Position numbers and translations under genes: made by a program. Below the pieces are notes generated by a model that searched no databases, was not told where the DNA came from, and saw only the letters and a program-made list of their open reading frames with translations. Of a stretch of DNA of 64,000 nt, positions 8,042 through 16,802 are shown piece by piece (the first letter of the stretch is position 1; every line of letters starts with the position of its first letter). The stretch is from assembly GCA_016717145.1 (NCBI GenBank), contig JADKGD010000002.1, positions 186,001 through 250,000 of the forward strand, in the 5' to 3' direction. The stretch comes from Saprospiraceae bacterium. GTDB lineage: Bacteria; Bacteroidota; Bacteroidia; Chitinophagales; Saprospiraceae.

Positions 8042-10735
8042 TTACAAAACCACCCATTTCAATGTTTTAATGCTGAAAGTCTTGTTGTCTTTTATTCTTA
8101 CAAAATATAAGCCTTGCCGCAACTCAGTTTTTACTTGAAATCGCGTTATAGAATCCCCTGGACCAAAATAGTTTTCAGTTGTTTTATTATTTGCATTAAA
8201 TTGTTGTAATTCATTGCCTTGGATGTCGATAAGATGAACTGTCGCATCTTCCGGAAGGTTTGTTAAATGGAACTCCGGATGAATAGCACTTGATGGATTG
8301 GGACTTAAAAAAACCTCGGCAAGAATCTCTGGCGTCTTTATACCAGAAACAAATTTATCAAATTCAAACCAATACACTGGTTGATCACCTTCAGTTTCAC
8401 AATCCCTTTCCTTTTCAATATTATATTTACGACTCTCCCCATAAGGATTGTCTACCCTGAGTTTAATGATGACGTCGTTAGGTATCAAACCATCTGCCAG
8501 GGATTTCATCATTATGCCTGGTGCCAGTATCGGAAAAGAGACCCAGGTAATTGCTGGAGCAGCCTTAGCTTTACTTAAAGTTGATGAGCCTTTTTTAAGT
8601 TTTGATTCCAAAGTGACACATCCGTCATATGCTTGACGGGTTACGTAAATATAATGCTGGCCTCCTGCTACTGCTGCTCTGGAGTCCTGGATGTTTCCAG
8701 CAATGATCTGAGATGATGGGTTGAAAATCATATCACCTCCCAAAGGGTTTTTTCCCTCCAGGAAATCAACATTAGTACCAGAATATACACTATTTTCACC
8801 AAAAAAAATATTGAGCCTTTTACCAGTTTCTATATCCACAGCATAGCCTGGAAAATAACTAAAACCAAGCCCTGAGATACTATTTCCATCTTTGTCTATA
8901 GATGGTGATTGTCGTACTTCAAAGTTTTTAGCATTTCCTATTGTCACAAATCCGCCAGTTATATAGTCCGGACTTGCAGTTTCAATTACTATACATTTAC
9001 TCCATTTTGACTTGTCACTGGTCATAACGATGTCTACATTATTGAGATCTCTATATCTTATGCTGTTATTTGTTGAATTTGTGAGTAAAGCCATGAAGTC
9101 TCTGGCTGATGGACTCAAATAAAAAGGAATATCAATATCAGGTTCAAATTTGGTGTTATAAAATGGTACAAAATAACCCTCGCCCATGCTCGATAAAACA
9201 TCATTTGGGTCCTGAGCAATAGTTCGTAAAAAACTCAAAAAACTGTATTTATCGTTATTTATATTGCCTCCTACACTTACTGCGTTAAACCACTTTGGAC
9301 CGTTGGGGTTTTTATATTCGATTTTTGCTCCAATGCCTCCATTATGGAGATTATTTTTCGAGCCCGGTTCTTCATAACTATCAACAGTTAAAGAAAAACC
9401 CAGATTATCTACGACATATTCTTTTACATAAGACAAAGGTTTATCTTCCAGCAATACCACATTGTCTGTAATGTTGGTAAGTTTCCATACTGCATCATCT
9501 TCGAAAGCGCAGTTATTTCGGGCATAATTAAAGTTACCAAAGATTTCAAGTCTATATTTTTTATTAAACGGCTTGGATGGATCCAATATTTTTGCCTGCA
9601 ATGGGCCATAACCTGTTTTGTAGACTACCTTTCCGTCGAAACTCTGACTTAACATACTACCGTACATTGTAGAGTCGAGTTCCATAAAAATATGTGGATT
9701 TCCTTCCCCGGCTAGCCGGGTTACTTTTAATCTTGGTTCATCATCGGCAAAGATTAGTTTGGGTGAGAAAGTAAAAAGTTTTATATTTGAAAGCCCTTGC
9801 AAATAAGGCGTTCTTTGTCCAAATTTAGAGATGCTGTCATATGGCAACCAATTATTGTACGCATATGCAACCGCCATAAAATGATAATCTTTACCATTTA
9901 TCAAAGTCTTTTCTGTCTCTGCAAATGTATCTTCATTAAAATCAAAGCTGAATTCAAGTCCTGTATTATTTCCTTTCACTTTTAATTCAGGTACCCAGAT
10001 ATATTTATCGATCGAGGTAAGATCAGGATTAGAAACGTATTTCCAATTGAATAAATCACCAGCACCATTCTGAATATCAGTCTGAAAGATTTGATGGGCA
10101 AATGTAGTGTCATTGAGTTGTTGTCTGCTGACTAATGCATTTCTTAATTGAAAAATTCTATAACCTTCAAATCTATAGAATGGATCAAATTGCACAGGTA
10201 ATGAAAGGAATTCTTCGATATAGCTTTCATTAAAATTATTTGAACTTGATTCATTATAAAGTACAATAGTAAGCTCTTTGTCCTTTGCAATAGCTTTTAA
10301 TTCTGGTGCATTAGGCCCCCCATCAAATTCATCAATACAGCCATCAAATATTCTTTGAGCTAAACCATCAGCATACTTTAATTTAGTAAGATCCGGACAT
10401 GGGTAATGAATATCGTCAACATTAAAAACAGCCATTACAAGTTCATTTACCGCTCCCGGTTGGATTAAAATAGGTCCTGTAGACATCAAAAATCGTCTAT
10501 CGCCTATTGGCATGTTTACTGTGCACATAGACCAACCATTAGGATCGTTTGGATCATCAGGAAATGCAAATTTTATCGTATCAATACTTGCCGGATTATA
10601 TCCTGAAGATCCAAAAGTATAAGGTGTTCCATCGTTCCAAAAACCCCGCAAATAATTGTAAAACCCGTCTTCTTGTGGGGGGCTGGCCTGTGCGGGCTGG
10701 CGGCCTTTTGCCATACCCAGGATGAAGTTCTGCAT
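8042..10735 (-). CDS. T9SS type A sorting domain protein, N-terminally truncated
   Basis: 897 residues of a large secreted protein. The C-terminal ~85 residues (starting LSPNPSSAIHPEFHL, ending FSIKTLKWVVL) form a type A T9SS sorting domain, which directs export across the outer membrane. The N-terminal segment GFYNYLRGFWNDGTPYTFG is normally found in the middle of long Saprospiria cargo proteins, not at their start. There is no signal peptide. The frame extends 21 codons upstream of the first ATG before a stop at about 10800, without another start, and the promoter of the divergent M14 gene lies just beyond. The first 40 codons are unusually GC-rich. It is therefore probably the remnant of a larger gene. 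Confidence 0.7.
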   Translation of the reverse strand: MQNFILGMAKGRQPAQASPPQEDGFYNYLRGFWNDGTPYTFGSSGYNPASIDTIKFAFPDDPNDPNGWSMCTVNMPIGDRRFLMSTGPILIQPGAVNELVMAVFNVDDIHYPCPDLTKLKYADGLAQRIFDGCIDEFDGGPNAPELKAIAKDKELTIVLYNESSSNNFNESYIEEFLSLPVQFDPFYRFEGYRIFQLRNALVSRQQLNDTTFAHQIFQTDIQNGAGDLFNWKYVSNPDLTSIDKYIWVPELKVKGNNTGLEFSFDFNEDTFAETEKTLINGKDYHFMAVAYAYNNWLPYDSISKFGQRTPYLQGLSNIKLFTFSPKLIFADDEPRLKVTRLAGEGNPHIFMELDSTMYGSMLSQSFDGKVVYKTGYGPLQAKILDPSKPFNKKYRLEIFGNFNYARNNCAFEDDAVWKLTNITDNVVLLEDKPLSYVKEYVVDNLGFSLTVDSYEEPGSKNNLHNGGIGAKIEYKNPNGPKWFNAVSVGGNINNDKYSFLSFLRTIAQDPNDVLSSMGEGYFVPFYNTKFEPDIDIPFYLSPSARDFMALLTNSTNNSIRYRDLNNVDIVMTSDKSKWSKCIVIETASPDYITGGFVTIGNAKNFEVRQSPSIDKDGNSISGLGFSYFPGYAVDIETGKRLNIFFGENSVYSGTNVDFLEGKNPLGGDMIFNPSSQIIAGNIQDSRAAVAGGQHYIYVTRQAYDGCVTLESKLKKGSSTLSKAKAAPAITWVSFPILAPGIMMKSLADGLIPNDVIIKLRVDNPYGESRKYNIEKERDCETEGDQPVYWFEFDKFVSGIKTPEILAEVFLSPNPSSAIHPEFHLTNLPEDATVHLIDIQGNELQQFNANNKTTENYFGPGDSITRFQVKTELRQGLYFVRIKDNKTFSIKTLKWVVL

Positions 10736-10870
10736 CTCTTTTACTGGACCGGGACCTTTCTTTCCTGCCGCCCCGCCTTTTCTGAAGCTAAATATACATC
10801 ATTTTCTAAGCCCACTAATATATTAAATACAAGAAACTTAAAATTAGTATTTATGAAGTCATAATTACAT

Positions 10871-10878
10871 TACTTTTG
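10871..10878 (+). promoter_or_regulatory. -7 promoter element (TActTTTG) for the M14 peptidase gene
   Basis: An exact TAnnTTTG match, 18 bases before the ATG at 10897. It lies in the 161-base gap between the truncated T9SS gene and the peptidase gene, showing that this gap belongs to the peptidase rather than to a lost coding end. Confidence 0.6.
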
Positions 10879-10896
10879 TCCAACAATTAGTCTTTT

Positions 10897-12659
10897 ATGC
10901 GTACTTTCCTATTATTTTTATATTTAAATATTTCGATACTTAGTTTATGTAAAACCCAAAATACTTCCAATTTTATGAAATCTGATTTAAGCACTGCTTT
11001 CGAAATCAATCCAAATACCACGTCAACATATACCGAGATCGTGGCATATTATGAACCCTGGATGCTTATACCCCGCTAATACAGGTAAAAAATTTTGGGA
11101 TGACAGACAGTGGATTTCCGTTGCAGGAAGTCGTTATTGCCAATGATGGTCAATTTTCGCCGGAAGCCAGTAGGAAGGCGGGAAAATCTATACTATTTAT
11201 CAATAATGGCATCCATCCCGGAGAGCCGGATGGTATAGACGCTGCTATGATTTTTGCAAAGGAAATGGTCCAAAAACCTGAATTGACAAAACTTCTTGAT
11301 AAAGTTACTATTGTCATGATACCGGTTTATAATATCGACGGGACAATCAATCGTAGCTGCACAAGCCGGGCAAACCAAAATGGGCCCGAAGCATATGGAT
11401 TCAGAGGTAATGCCAAAAATCTGGACCTTAATCGTGATTTTGTTAAATGTGATTCAAAAAATGCAATTTCTTTTAATCAATTTTTCCGACGTTGGGACCC
11501 GGATGTACAGATAGATACACACACTTCCAATGGCGCAGATTATCAATATACCATGACGTTGATAGCTACTCAGAAAGACAAACTTGATCCTCTTTTAAAT
11601 GGATTTATGACAGATGTTATGCTGCCGGAGTTATATCAAAACATGAAAGAAGCCAGTTGGGAAATGGTGCCTTATGTTAACTCAGATAGTATTCCGGATA
11701 TGGGCATTTATGGTTTTATGGATCACCCAAGGTACTCTTCAGGTTATGCCGCCATGCACCATACCATAAGTTTTATGCCTGAAACACATATGTTAAAACC
11801 TTATGCTGATCGAGTATTGAGTACGCTTAGTTTTCTACGGATTACTACTAAATTTATGTATGAAAAAGGAAGGGAAATTGTCGATATTCGCAAGAACATA
11901 AAAGAGTCTGTCAAAAACCAGCTAACTTTTCCTCTGACGTATGCGCTTGATAAAAGCAAAAAAGATACGTTACTGTTTAAGGGTTATGAAGCCAAATATA
12001 AAACAAGTGAAGTTAGTGGTCATCAACGATTATATTATGACCAGTCAGCTCCATTTGAAAAAATCATTCCTTTTTATAATACCTACAAAGCTACTCTGAT
12101 CATTGAGAAACCTGATGCCTATATTATTCCACAGGCATATACCGATATCATCCAAAAAATGAAAAATAATGGCGTCGAAGTACAAATAATTTCAGAAAAT
12201 TTAACCTACGATGTTGAACTTTATCATATTGAAAACTATCATACATCCAAAACACCATATGAAGGACATTACAACCACAGTAAGGTAGAAGTATCAAAAA
12301 GACGTGAAAAAAGAATGTATCAAAAAGGGGATTACCTCATATATACAAACCAATCCTGCAATCGATATATCATAGAAACTCTAGAGCCTCAAGGAGTAGA
12401 TAGCTGGTTTGCCTGGAATTTTTTTGATGGTGTGCTTATGCAAAAAGAAGGATATTCTGATTATGTCTTCGAGGATACGGCCGCTGACATATTAGCAAAA
12501 GATCCTTTATTGAAGCAAAAGCTTGCAGTCAAAAGAAGCACGGACCAAAAATTTGCTGCTGATGCAAAAGCTCAGTTGGATTTTGTATTTAGAAATTCTG
12601 AATACTATGAACCTACGCACAATATATATCCTGTTTCCCGAATGTTGAAACAAAATTGA
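10897..12659 (+). CDS. M14-family zinc carboxypeptidase, secreted (single-base frameshift near 11056)
   Basis: Secreted metallo-carboxypeptidase of about 587 residues if the frame is restored. A signal peptide opens the protein. Zinc-ligand and substrate motifs follow after the break: HPGEPDG (H-x2-E), NLDLNRDF (substrate-binding Arg) and QIDTHTSNGADYQYT (third zinc ligand His). The first frame (10897-11079) ends EIVAYYE and then goes astray, while another frame resumes at 11058 with LDAYTPLIQVKNFGMTDSG. Restoring one base at about 11054-11057 gives YYE-x-LDAY, as expected in the family. The coding span is one base short of a multiple of three. This is either a real pseudogene or, more likely, a consensus error. 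Confidence 0.8.
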
Positions 12660-12666
12660 TTTAATC

Positions 12667-13536
12667 ATGCATGTGACCGGGTTTACATTTATTCGCCAAG
12701 CTATCAAATATGACTATCCCATTGTGGAGGCTATCTTGTCAATATTGCCGCTTTGTGATGATTTTATTGTGGCTGTTGGTCAATCTGATGATGAAACTTT
12801 ATCATTAATTCAAAATATAGATTCAAATAAAATTAAAATTATTGAGACAATTTGGGATGATACTCTTAGAGAAGGTGGAAAGGTTTTGGCTGTTGAAACT
12901 GATAAGGCTTTCCGTGAAATCAGTGATAAAGCTGATTGGTGCTTCTATATCCAGGGTGATGAAGTCATTCACGAAAAATATCATGATGTTATAATAAATG
13001 AAATGATAAAATGGAAAGATGTGACCACTGTTGATGGCTTGCTTTTTAACTATCTTCATTTTTATGGTTCCTATGATTACATAGCTACATCATCACATTG
13101 GTACAAAAATGAAATACGTATAATCAAAAATAATAAGGATATCTTTTCGTACAGAGATGCTCAGGGCTTTAGAAAGGGCAAGGACAAAAAGCTGAATGTA
13201 AAACCAATGGACGCTTATGTATATCATTATGGTTGGGTTAAGCCACCTAAGCATATGCAGTTAAAACAAGAAACTTTTCAGAAGTTCTGGCATGATGACG
13301 AATGGGTAGCAAAAAATGTTCCCAGAACACAACAATTTGACTACTCTATAATAGATAAACTAGAAAAATTTTCCGGAACTCATCCCGCCGTGATGAAGGA
13401 AAGGATAAAACGCCTCAATTGGTTCTTTACTTACGATCTTTCCAGAAATAAAAAAACATTAAAAGAAATGTTCAAAAAATTTACCAAAAAATATTTTGGC
13501 TTCGATTTTAGCTATAAAAATTACAGAAAAATATAG
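12667..13536 (+). CDS. glycosyltransferase (GT2-like)
   Basis: A 289-residue cytoplasmic protein that begins like GT-A enzymes: residues 1-50 contain a beta strand and helix, and WCFYIQGDEVIHE (about 97-109) takes the place of the DxD motif, with GDE as the likely metal/nucleotide-binding residues. The C-terminal third is rich in Lys and aromatic residues, which suggests membrane association. Such proteins transfer sugars to surface polysaccharides or glycoproteins; donor and acceptor are unknown. The gene starts 8 bases after the M14 gene and is probably co-transcribed with it. Confidence 0.7.
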   Translation: MHVTGFTFIRQAIKYDYPIVEAILSILPLCDDFIVAVGQSDDETLSLIQNIDSNKIKIIETIWDDTLREGGKVLAVETDKAFREISDKADWCFYIQGDEVIHEKYHDVIINEMIKWKDVTTVDGLLFNYLHFYGSYDYIATSSHWYKNEIRIIKNNKDIFSYRDAQGFRKGKDKKLNVKPMDAYVYHYGWVKPPKHMQLKQETFQKFWHDDEWVAKNVPRTQQFDYSIIDKLEKFSGTHPAVMKERIKRLNWFFTYDLSRNKKTLKEMFKKFTKKYFGFDFSYKNYRKI

Positions 13537-13723
13537 TTGTATCTCGGTATGAATTTAATAGCAAACTTTTCCCTCGTCACAGTACAATGGTTAAACTTAT
13601 CTTTAGTTATTTAACCCGTCTAAAAAAAATTATATCTTCCTTTTATTAAAACACGATTTAACAGGATTTGATTTTAATAAATTAAACAAAGTTTATACCC
13701 CCATAAAAAAATTTGATGTGTTT

Positions 13724-13768
13724 TGTTTAACTTTTATTTGGTAAACGTTAAACATTATAATATCTTTG
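13724..13768 (+). promoter_or_regulatory. promoter with flanking inverted repeat for ECF sigma gene A
   Basis: The -33 TTTG (13737-13740) and -7 TAtcTTTG (13761-13768) are separated by 20 bases, an ideal Bacteroidota promoter. TGTTTAAC (13724-13731) and GTTAAACA (13747-13754) form a perfect 8-base inverted repeat around the -33 element, a typical operator position. A third GTTAAAC lies at 13590-13596. The rest of the 257-base gap before the gene is plain AT-rich sequence. Confidence 0.65.
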
Positions 13769-13793
13769 TATAGAATTTAAAAAACAATATATC

Positions 13794-14330
13794 ATGTCTA
13801 CACTTGAATTTAATAAAAACTTGGATTTTTTAACGGATCCTTTACATGCATTCGCTTATAGTCTGACTAAAAATGTGGAAGATGCAAAAGATTTGTATCA
13901 GGAAACTGCATTCAGAGCAATAAATAATAAAGAGAAATTCAGACCTGAAACAAACTTCAAAGCCTGGACTTTTACCATCATGAAAAATATTTTTATTAAT
14001 AACTACAGAAAAAAAATAAAGTCTAACACTATCCTTGATGCTACCGACAATAGCTTCTTTATTGATAGTGGTAGCACTGAAATCGTAAATGAAGCTGGAA
14101 GAAATATCTTAATGAAAGAGCTTCATGTTATGATAGATTCTCTTGAGGACAATATTAGGATTCCTTTTATGATGCATTATGAAGGATATAAATATAATGA
14201 AATAGCTGATGAATTTGAACTCCCCCTTGGCACTGTAAAGAGCAGAATATTTTTTGCTCGAAAAGCACTTAAAGATATGATAAAGCGTAGTTATGGTGAT
14301 TTTAATATGGTAAGATCACTTTCTGCATAG
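13794..14330 (+). CDS. RNA polymerase sigma factor, ECF family (copy A)
   Basis: A 178-residue stand-alone ECF sigma factor. Region 2 (about residues 15-75) contains DAKDLYQET and the -10-recognition stretch FKAWTFTIMKNIFINNYRKK. Region 4 (about 115-165) contains the helix-turn-helix YKYNEIADEFELPLGTVKSR. No extra C-terminal domain and no anti-sigma gene are seen on either side. It is 78% identical by eye (139/178 positions) to the next gene, with identical C-terminal VRSLSA, so the pair is a tandem duplication. Its own promoter lies upstream. The regulon cannot be predicted. Confidence 0.9.
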   Translation: MSTLEFNKNLDFLTDPLHAFAYSLTKNVEDAKDLYQETAFRAINNKEKFRPETNFKAWTFTIMKNIFINNYRKKIKSNTILDATDNSFFIDSGSTEIVNEAGRNILMKELHVMIDSLEDNIRIPFMMHYEGYKYNEIADEFELPLGTVKSRIFFARKALKDMIKRSYGDFNMVRSLSA

Positions 14331-14480
14331 ATGGTATTTTATTAATCTTATAATAGGAGTATCCTTATTCTTTCTATCGAAGAATATTTTTCTTTATCTT
14401 GGATTATTCATTAAATAATGATTTGCGTGAAGTAAAAGAAAATATTATAATAAATTTAACAATATTCTCATCAAAATAAC

Positions 14481-14511
14481 TTGAATATTGTTTAAGAACC
14501 CCTTACATTTG
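14481..14511 (+). promoter_or_regulatory. promoter for ECF sigma gene B
   Basis: TTG (14481-14483) and TAcaTTTG (14504-14511) are separated by 20 bases; the ATG follows 20 bases later. Copy B can therefore be transcribed independently of copy A. The GTTAAAC inverted repeat found at copy A is absent here. Confidence 0.6.
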
Positions 14512-14531
14512 TTGCAACAAAATTTCTGAAC

Positions 14532-15068
14532 ATGTCAACACTGGAGTTTGATAAAAAATTTGCTATACTGACGGATTCTTTAAATGCATTTGCTTACAAT
14601 CTTACAAAAAACACGGAAGATGCCAGGGATCTTTACCAAGAGACTGCTATAAGAGCTATAATTAATAGAGATAAATTCAGACCTGATACTAATTTTAAGG
14701 CTTGGACTTTTACAATTATGAAAAATATTTTCATAAATAATTATCGTAAAAAAGCTAAGTCAAACACAATCATTGATTCAACTGATAATCTTTATTTTAT
14801 TAATTCCGGAAGTGCTGCAATAGAGAATGATGCACACCGAAACATCCTAATGGACGAGCTTACCGGTATGATAAACTCACTTGAGGATAGCATAAGAATT
14901 CCATTTGTCATGCATTATGAAGGATACAAATATCAAGAAATAGCAGATGAGTTTGAACTTCCTTTAGGAACGGTCAAAAGTAGAATTTTCTTTGCAAGAA
15001 AAGCATTAAAATCGATGATACTGGATAGTTATGGAGATTATACGCTGGTTAGGTCTCTTTCCGCATAA
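14532..15068 (+). CDS. RNA polymerase sigma factor, ECF family (copy B)
   Basis: A 178-residue paralogue of the preceding gene with the same architecture: region 2 with DARDLYQET and FKAWTFTIMKNIFINNYRKK, and region 4 with EIADEFELPLGTVKSR. The 39 differences from copy A cluster in residues 7-50 and 75-115 (end of region 2 and the linker), whereas the region 4 recognition helix is identical. The two factors probably recognise the same or very similar -33 elements but may differ in core binding, -7 recognition or control. The transcript ends in a strong terminator 25 bases after the stop. Confidence 0.9.
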   Translation: MSTLEFDKKFAILTDSLNAFAYNLTKNTEDARDLYQETAIRAIINRDKFRPDTNFKAWTFTIMKNIFINNYRKKAKSNTIIDSTDNLYFINSGSAAIENDAHRNILMDELTGMINSLEDSIRIPFVMHYEGYKYQEIADEFELPLGTVKSRIFFARKALKSMILDSYGDYTLVRSLSA

Positions 15069-15093
15069 GTAGTATTTTAATTAATAAATAGAT

Positions 15094-15130
15094 AGGCTGT
15101 ATTTTAACATCATACAGCCTTTTTATTTTA
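15094..15130 (+). terminator. rho-independent terminator after ECF sigma gene B
   Basis: The stem AGGCTGTA (15094-15101) / TACAGCCT (15113-15120) is 8 perfect base pairs with an 11-base loop, followed by TTTTATTTT. Confidence 0.85.
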
Positions 15131-15183
15131 CGGCTTTTTTCACTTAAAACCAAGGGAACAAAAGCCCAAATCAATTTGATACA

Positions 15184-16269
15184 ATGAATAGTATCTTGTT
15201 TGCAAAAATATTAATCGACTGGTGGCACAAAAACAAACGGGATTTACCCTGGAAACATACAAAGGATCCATACAAAATTTGGGTATCTGAAATAATCCTC
15301 CAACAAACAAGGGTTGACCAAGGCACACCGTATTATCATAGATTTATTAAGCGTTTTCCTGATGTATTTGTCTTAGCCAAGGCAAGTGAAGATGATGTAC
15401 TTAAAGTATGGGAAGGCCTTGGATACTATACGAGGGCAAGAAATCTACACTCTACTGCAAAACAGATAGTGAAAGACAACGACGGCTTATTTCCCGAAAA
15501 CTACGAAGATATCATAAAATTAAAAGGGATTGGGCCATATTCAGCAGCAGCCATTTCCTCATTTGCTTTTGAAGGTTCGCACGCAGTAGTGGATGGCAAT
15601 GTCACCAGAATGGTCACCAGAATATTGGGTATATATGATGCTGTAGAACTACCGGAAACCAAAAAGTCAATTCAGTCATATGTTTCGTCTGCTATTCAAA
15701 CGGTTAGGCCTTCATCCTTTAATCAGGCTTTATTAGACTTCGGTTCTCAGACATGCACTCCTAAAGATCCAGGCTGTGCATATTGTCCTTTTAATTTGTA
15801 TTGCAAGGCCTATCACCAGAATGTTGTAAAAATTCTTCCAATAAAACGAAAAAAACAACCTAGAAAAATAAGATATTTTCACTATTTAGACCTTTCTTCA
15901 GTTAACCAAATAATACTACATCAAAGATCAAAAAATGATATTTGGAAAAATCTTTTTGAGTTGCCTATGATCGAAACAGACTCTCCTACTATTGAAAACC
16001 CCGAAAGCCTGTTGAAACATATTGATATTATATTAAATGATAACAATACTACGCTGGTAAGTTGCCATAAAATATATGAATCAACACAATTGTTGACCCA
16101 TCAAAAAATCAATGGTTATTTTTACAGTATATCTATTGCTAAGATATCAAAAAAAATAAATCCCTCACATTATTTGGTAGAACGCAAAAAAGTATCAAAC
16201 TTTGCGTTTCCAAAAATAATTACCGAATATTTCAGACACCTTAAGAAGACGGACGAATTATTGTTTTAA
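15184..16269 (+). CDS. mutY: A/G-specific adenine glycosylase
   Basis: Base-excision repair enzyme that removes adenine mispaired with 8-oxoguanine. The 361-residue protein has the HhH-GPD fold: catalytic Glu36 in WVSEIILQQT, the helix-hairpin-helix LKGIGPYSAAAI (113-124), and catalytic Asp137 in VVDGNV. The iron-sulfur cluster cysteines Cys191, Cys198, Cys201 and Cys207 (C-x6-C-x2-C-x5-C) are all present. The C-terminal ~130 residues form the NUDIX-like domain that recognises oxoG. The order mutY-ssb-gldE-gldD, seen here, is well known in Bacteroidota. Confidence 0.95.
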   Translation: MNSILFAKILIDWWHKNKRDLPWKHTKDPYKIWVSEIILQQTRVDQGTPYYHRFIKRFPDVFVLAKASEDDVLKVWEGLGYYTRARNLHSTAKQIVKDNDGLFPENYEDIIKLKGIGPYSAAAISSFAFEGSHAVVDGNVTRMVTRILGIYDAVELPETKKSIQSYVSSAIQTVRPSSFNQALLDFGSQTCTPKDPGCAYCPFNLYCKAYHQNVVKILPIKRKKQPRKIRYFHYLDLSSVNQIILHQRSKNDIWKNLFELPMIETDSPTIENPESLLKHIDIILNDNNTTLVSCHKIYESTQLLTHQKINGYFYSISIAKISKKINPSHYLVERKKVSNFAFPKIITEYFRHLKKTDELLF

Positions 16270-16292
16270 TACCAACTTTTTCTGAAATTTAT

Positions 16293-16300
16293 TACCTTTG
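16293..16300 (+). promoter_or_regulatory. -7 promoter element (TAccTTTG) for ssb
   Basis: An exact TAnnTTTG match 25 bases before the ssb ATG. It allows ssb-gldE-gldD to be expressed separately from mutY. Confidence 0.55.
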
Positions 16301-16325
16301 ATTATTAAAAAGTTTATTCCTTTAT

Positions 16326-16766
16326 ATGATTAATAGAGTTACCTTAGTAGGGCATTTGGGTAAAGACCCTGAAATAAGAACATTGGAAAATGGAACCAAA
16401 GTAGGTCAATTCACCGTTGCTACCAGCGAGAGTTATAAAGATAAAAATGACACCTGGCAAAATCTTACTGAATGGCACAATGTTGTGGTGTGGAGATATC
16501 TTGCAGAAAAGGCTGAACGTGAGCTTAAAAAAGGTGGGCTAGTCTATATAGAGGGCAAAATTACACATAGAAAATATCAGGATAAAGATGGCCAGGAAAG
16601 AACTTCAACAGAAATTGTTGCTTCCGTAGTGAATTCCCTTGAAAGGAAAGAAAACAAACAATTTGCAGGTGCTTCTTCTTTTCCGTCTGCGGAAGATGAT
16701 CCTTTTGTAAAAAATGCTGCAGGAGCGCAAAGTAACACTCCTCCTGAAGATGATTTGCCATTTTAA
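16326..16766 (+). CDS. ssb: single-stranded DNA-binding protein
   Basis: Binds single-stranded DNA during replication, recombination and repair. The 146-residue protein has an N-terminal OB fold (1-105) opening MINRVTLVGHLGKDPEIR, with conserved WxNLTEWHNVVVW and GLVYIEGKI stretches. A short disordered linker follows, then the acidic tail EDDLPF, the C-terminal tip that recruits partner proteins. The length is short but normal for Bacteroidota SSBs. The gene lies between mutY and gldE. Confidence 0.95.
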   Translation: MINRVTLVGHLGKDPEIRTLENGTKVGQFTVATSESYKDKNDTWQNLTEWHNVVVWRYLAEKAERELKKGGLVYIEGKITHRKYQDKDGQERTSTEIVASVVNSLERKENKQFAGASSFPSAEDDPFVKNAAGAQSNTPPEDDLPF

Positions 16767-16802
16767 ATAAATTGGTGAAAATTTTTAATTAAAAAATAAA
16801 TT

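Noticed and set aside
10790..10865. A second frame upstream of the headless T9SS gene that could be its missing N-terminus
   Set aside because: The open stretch is about 40 codons, has no start codon and runs into the M14 promoter; it would still lack a signal peptide.
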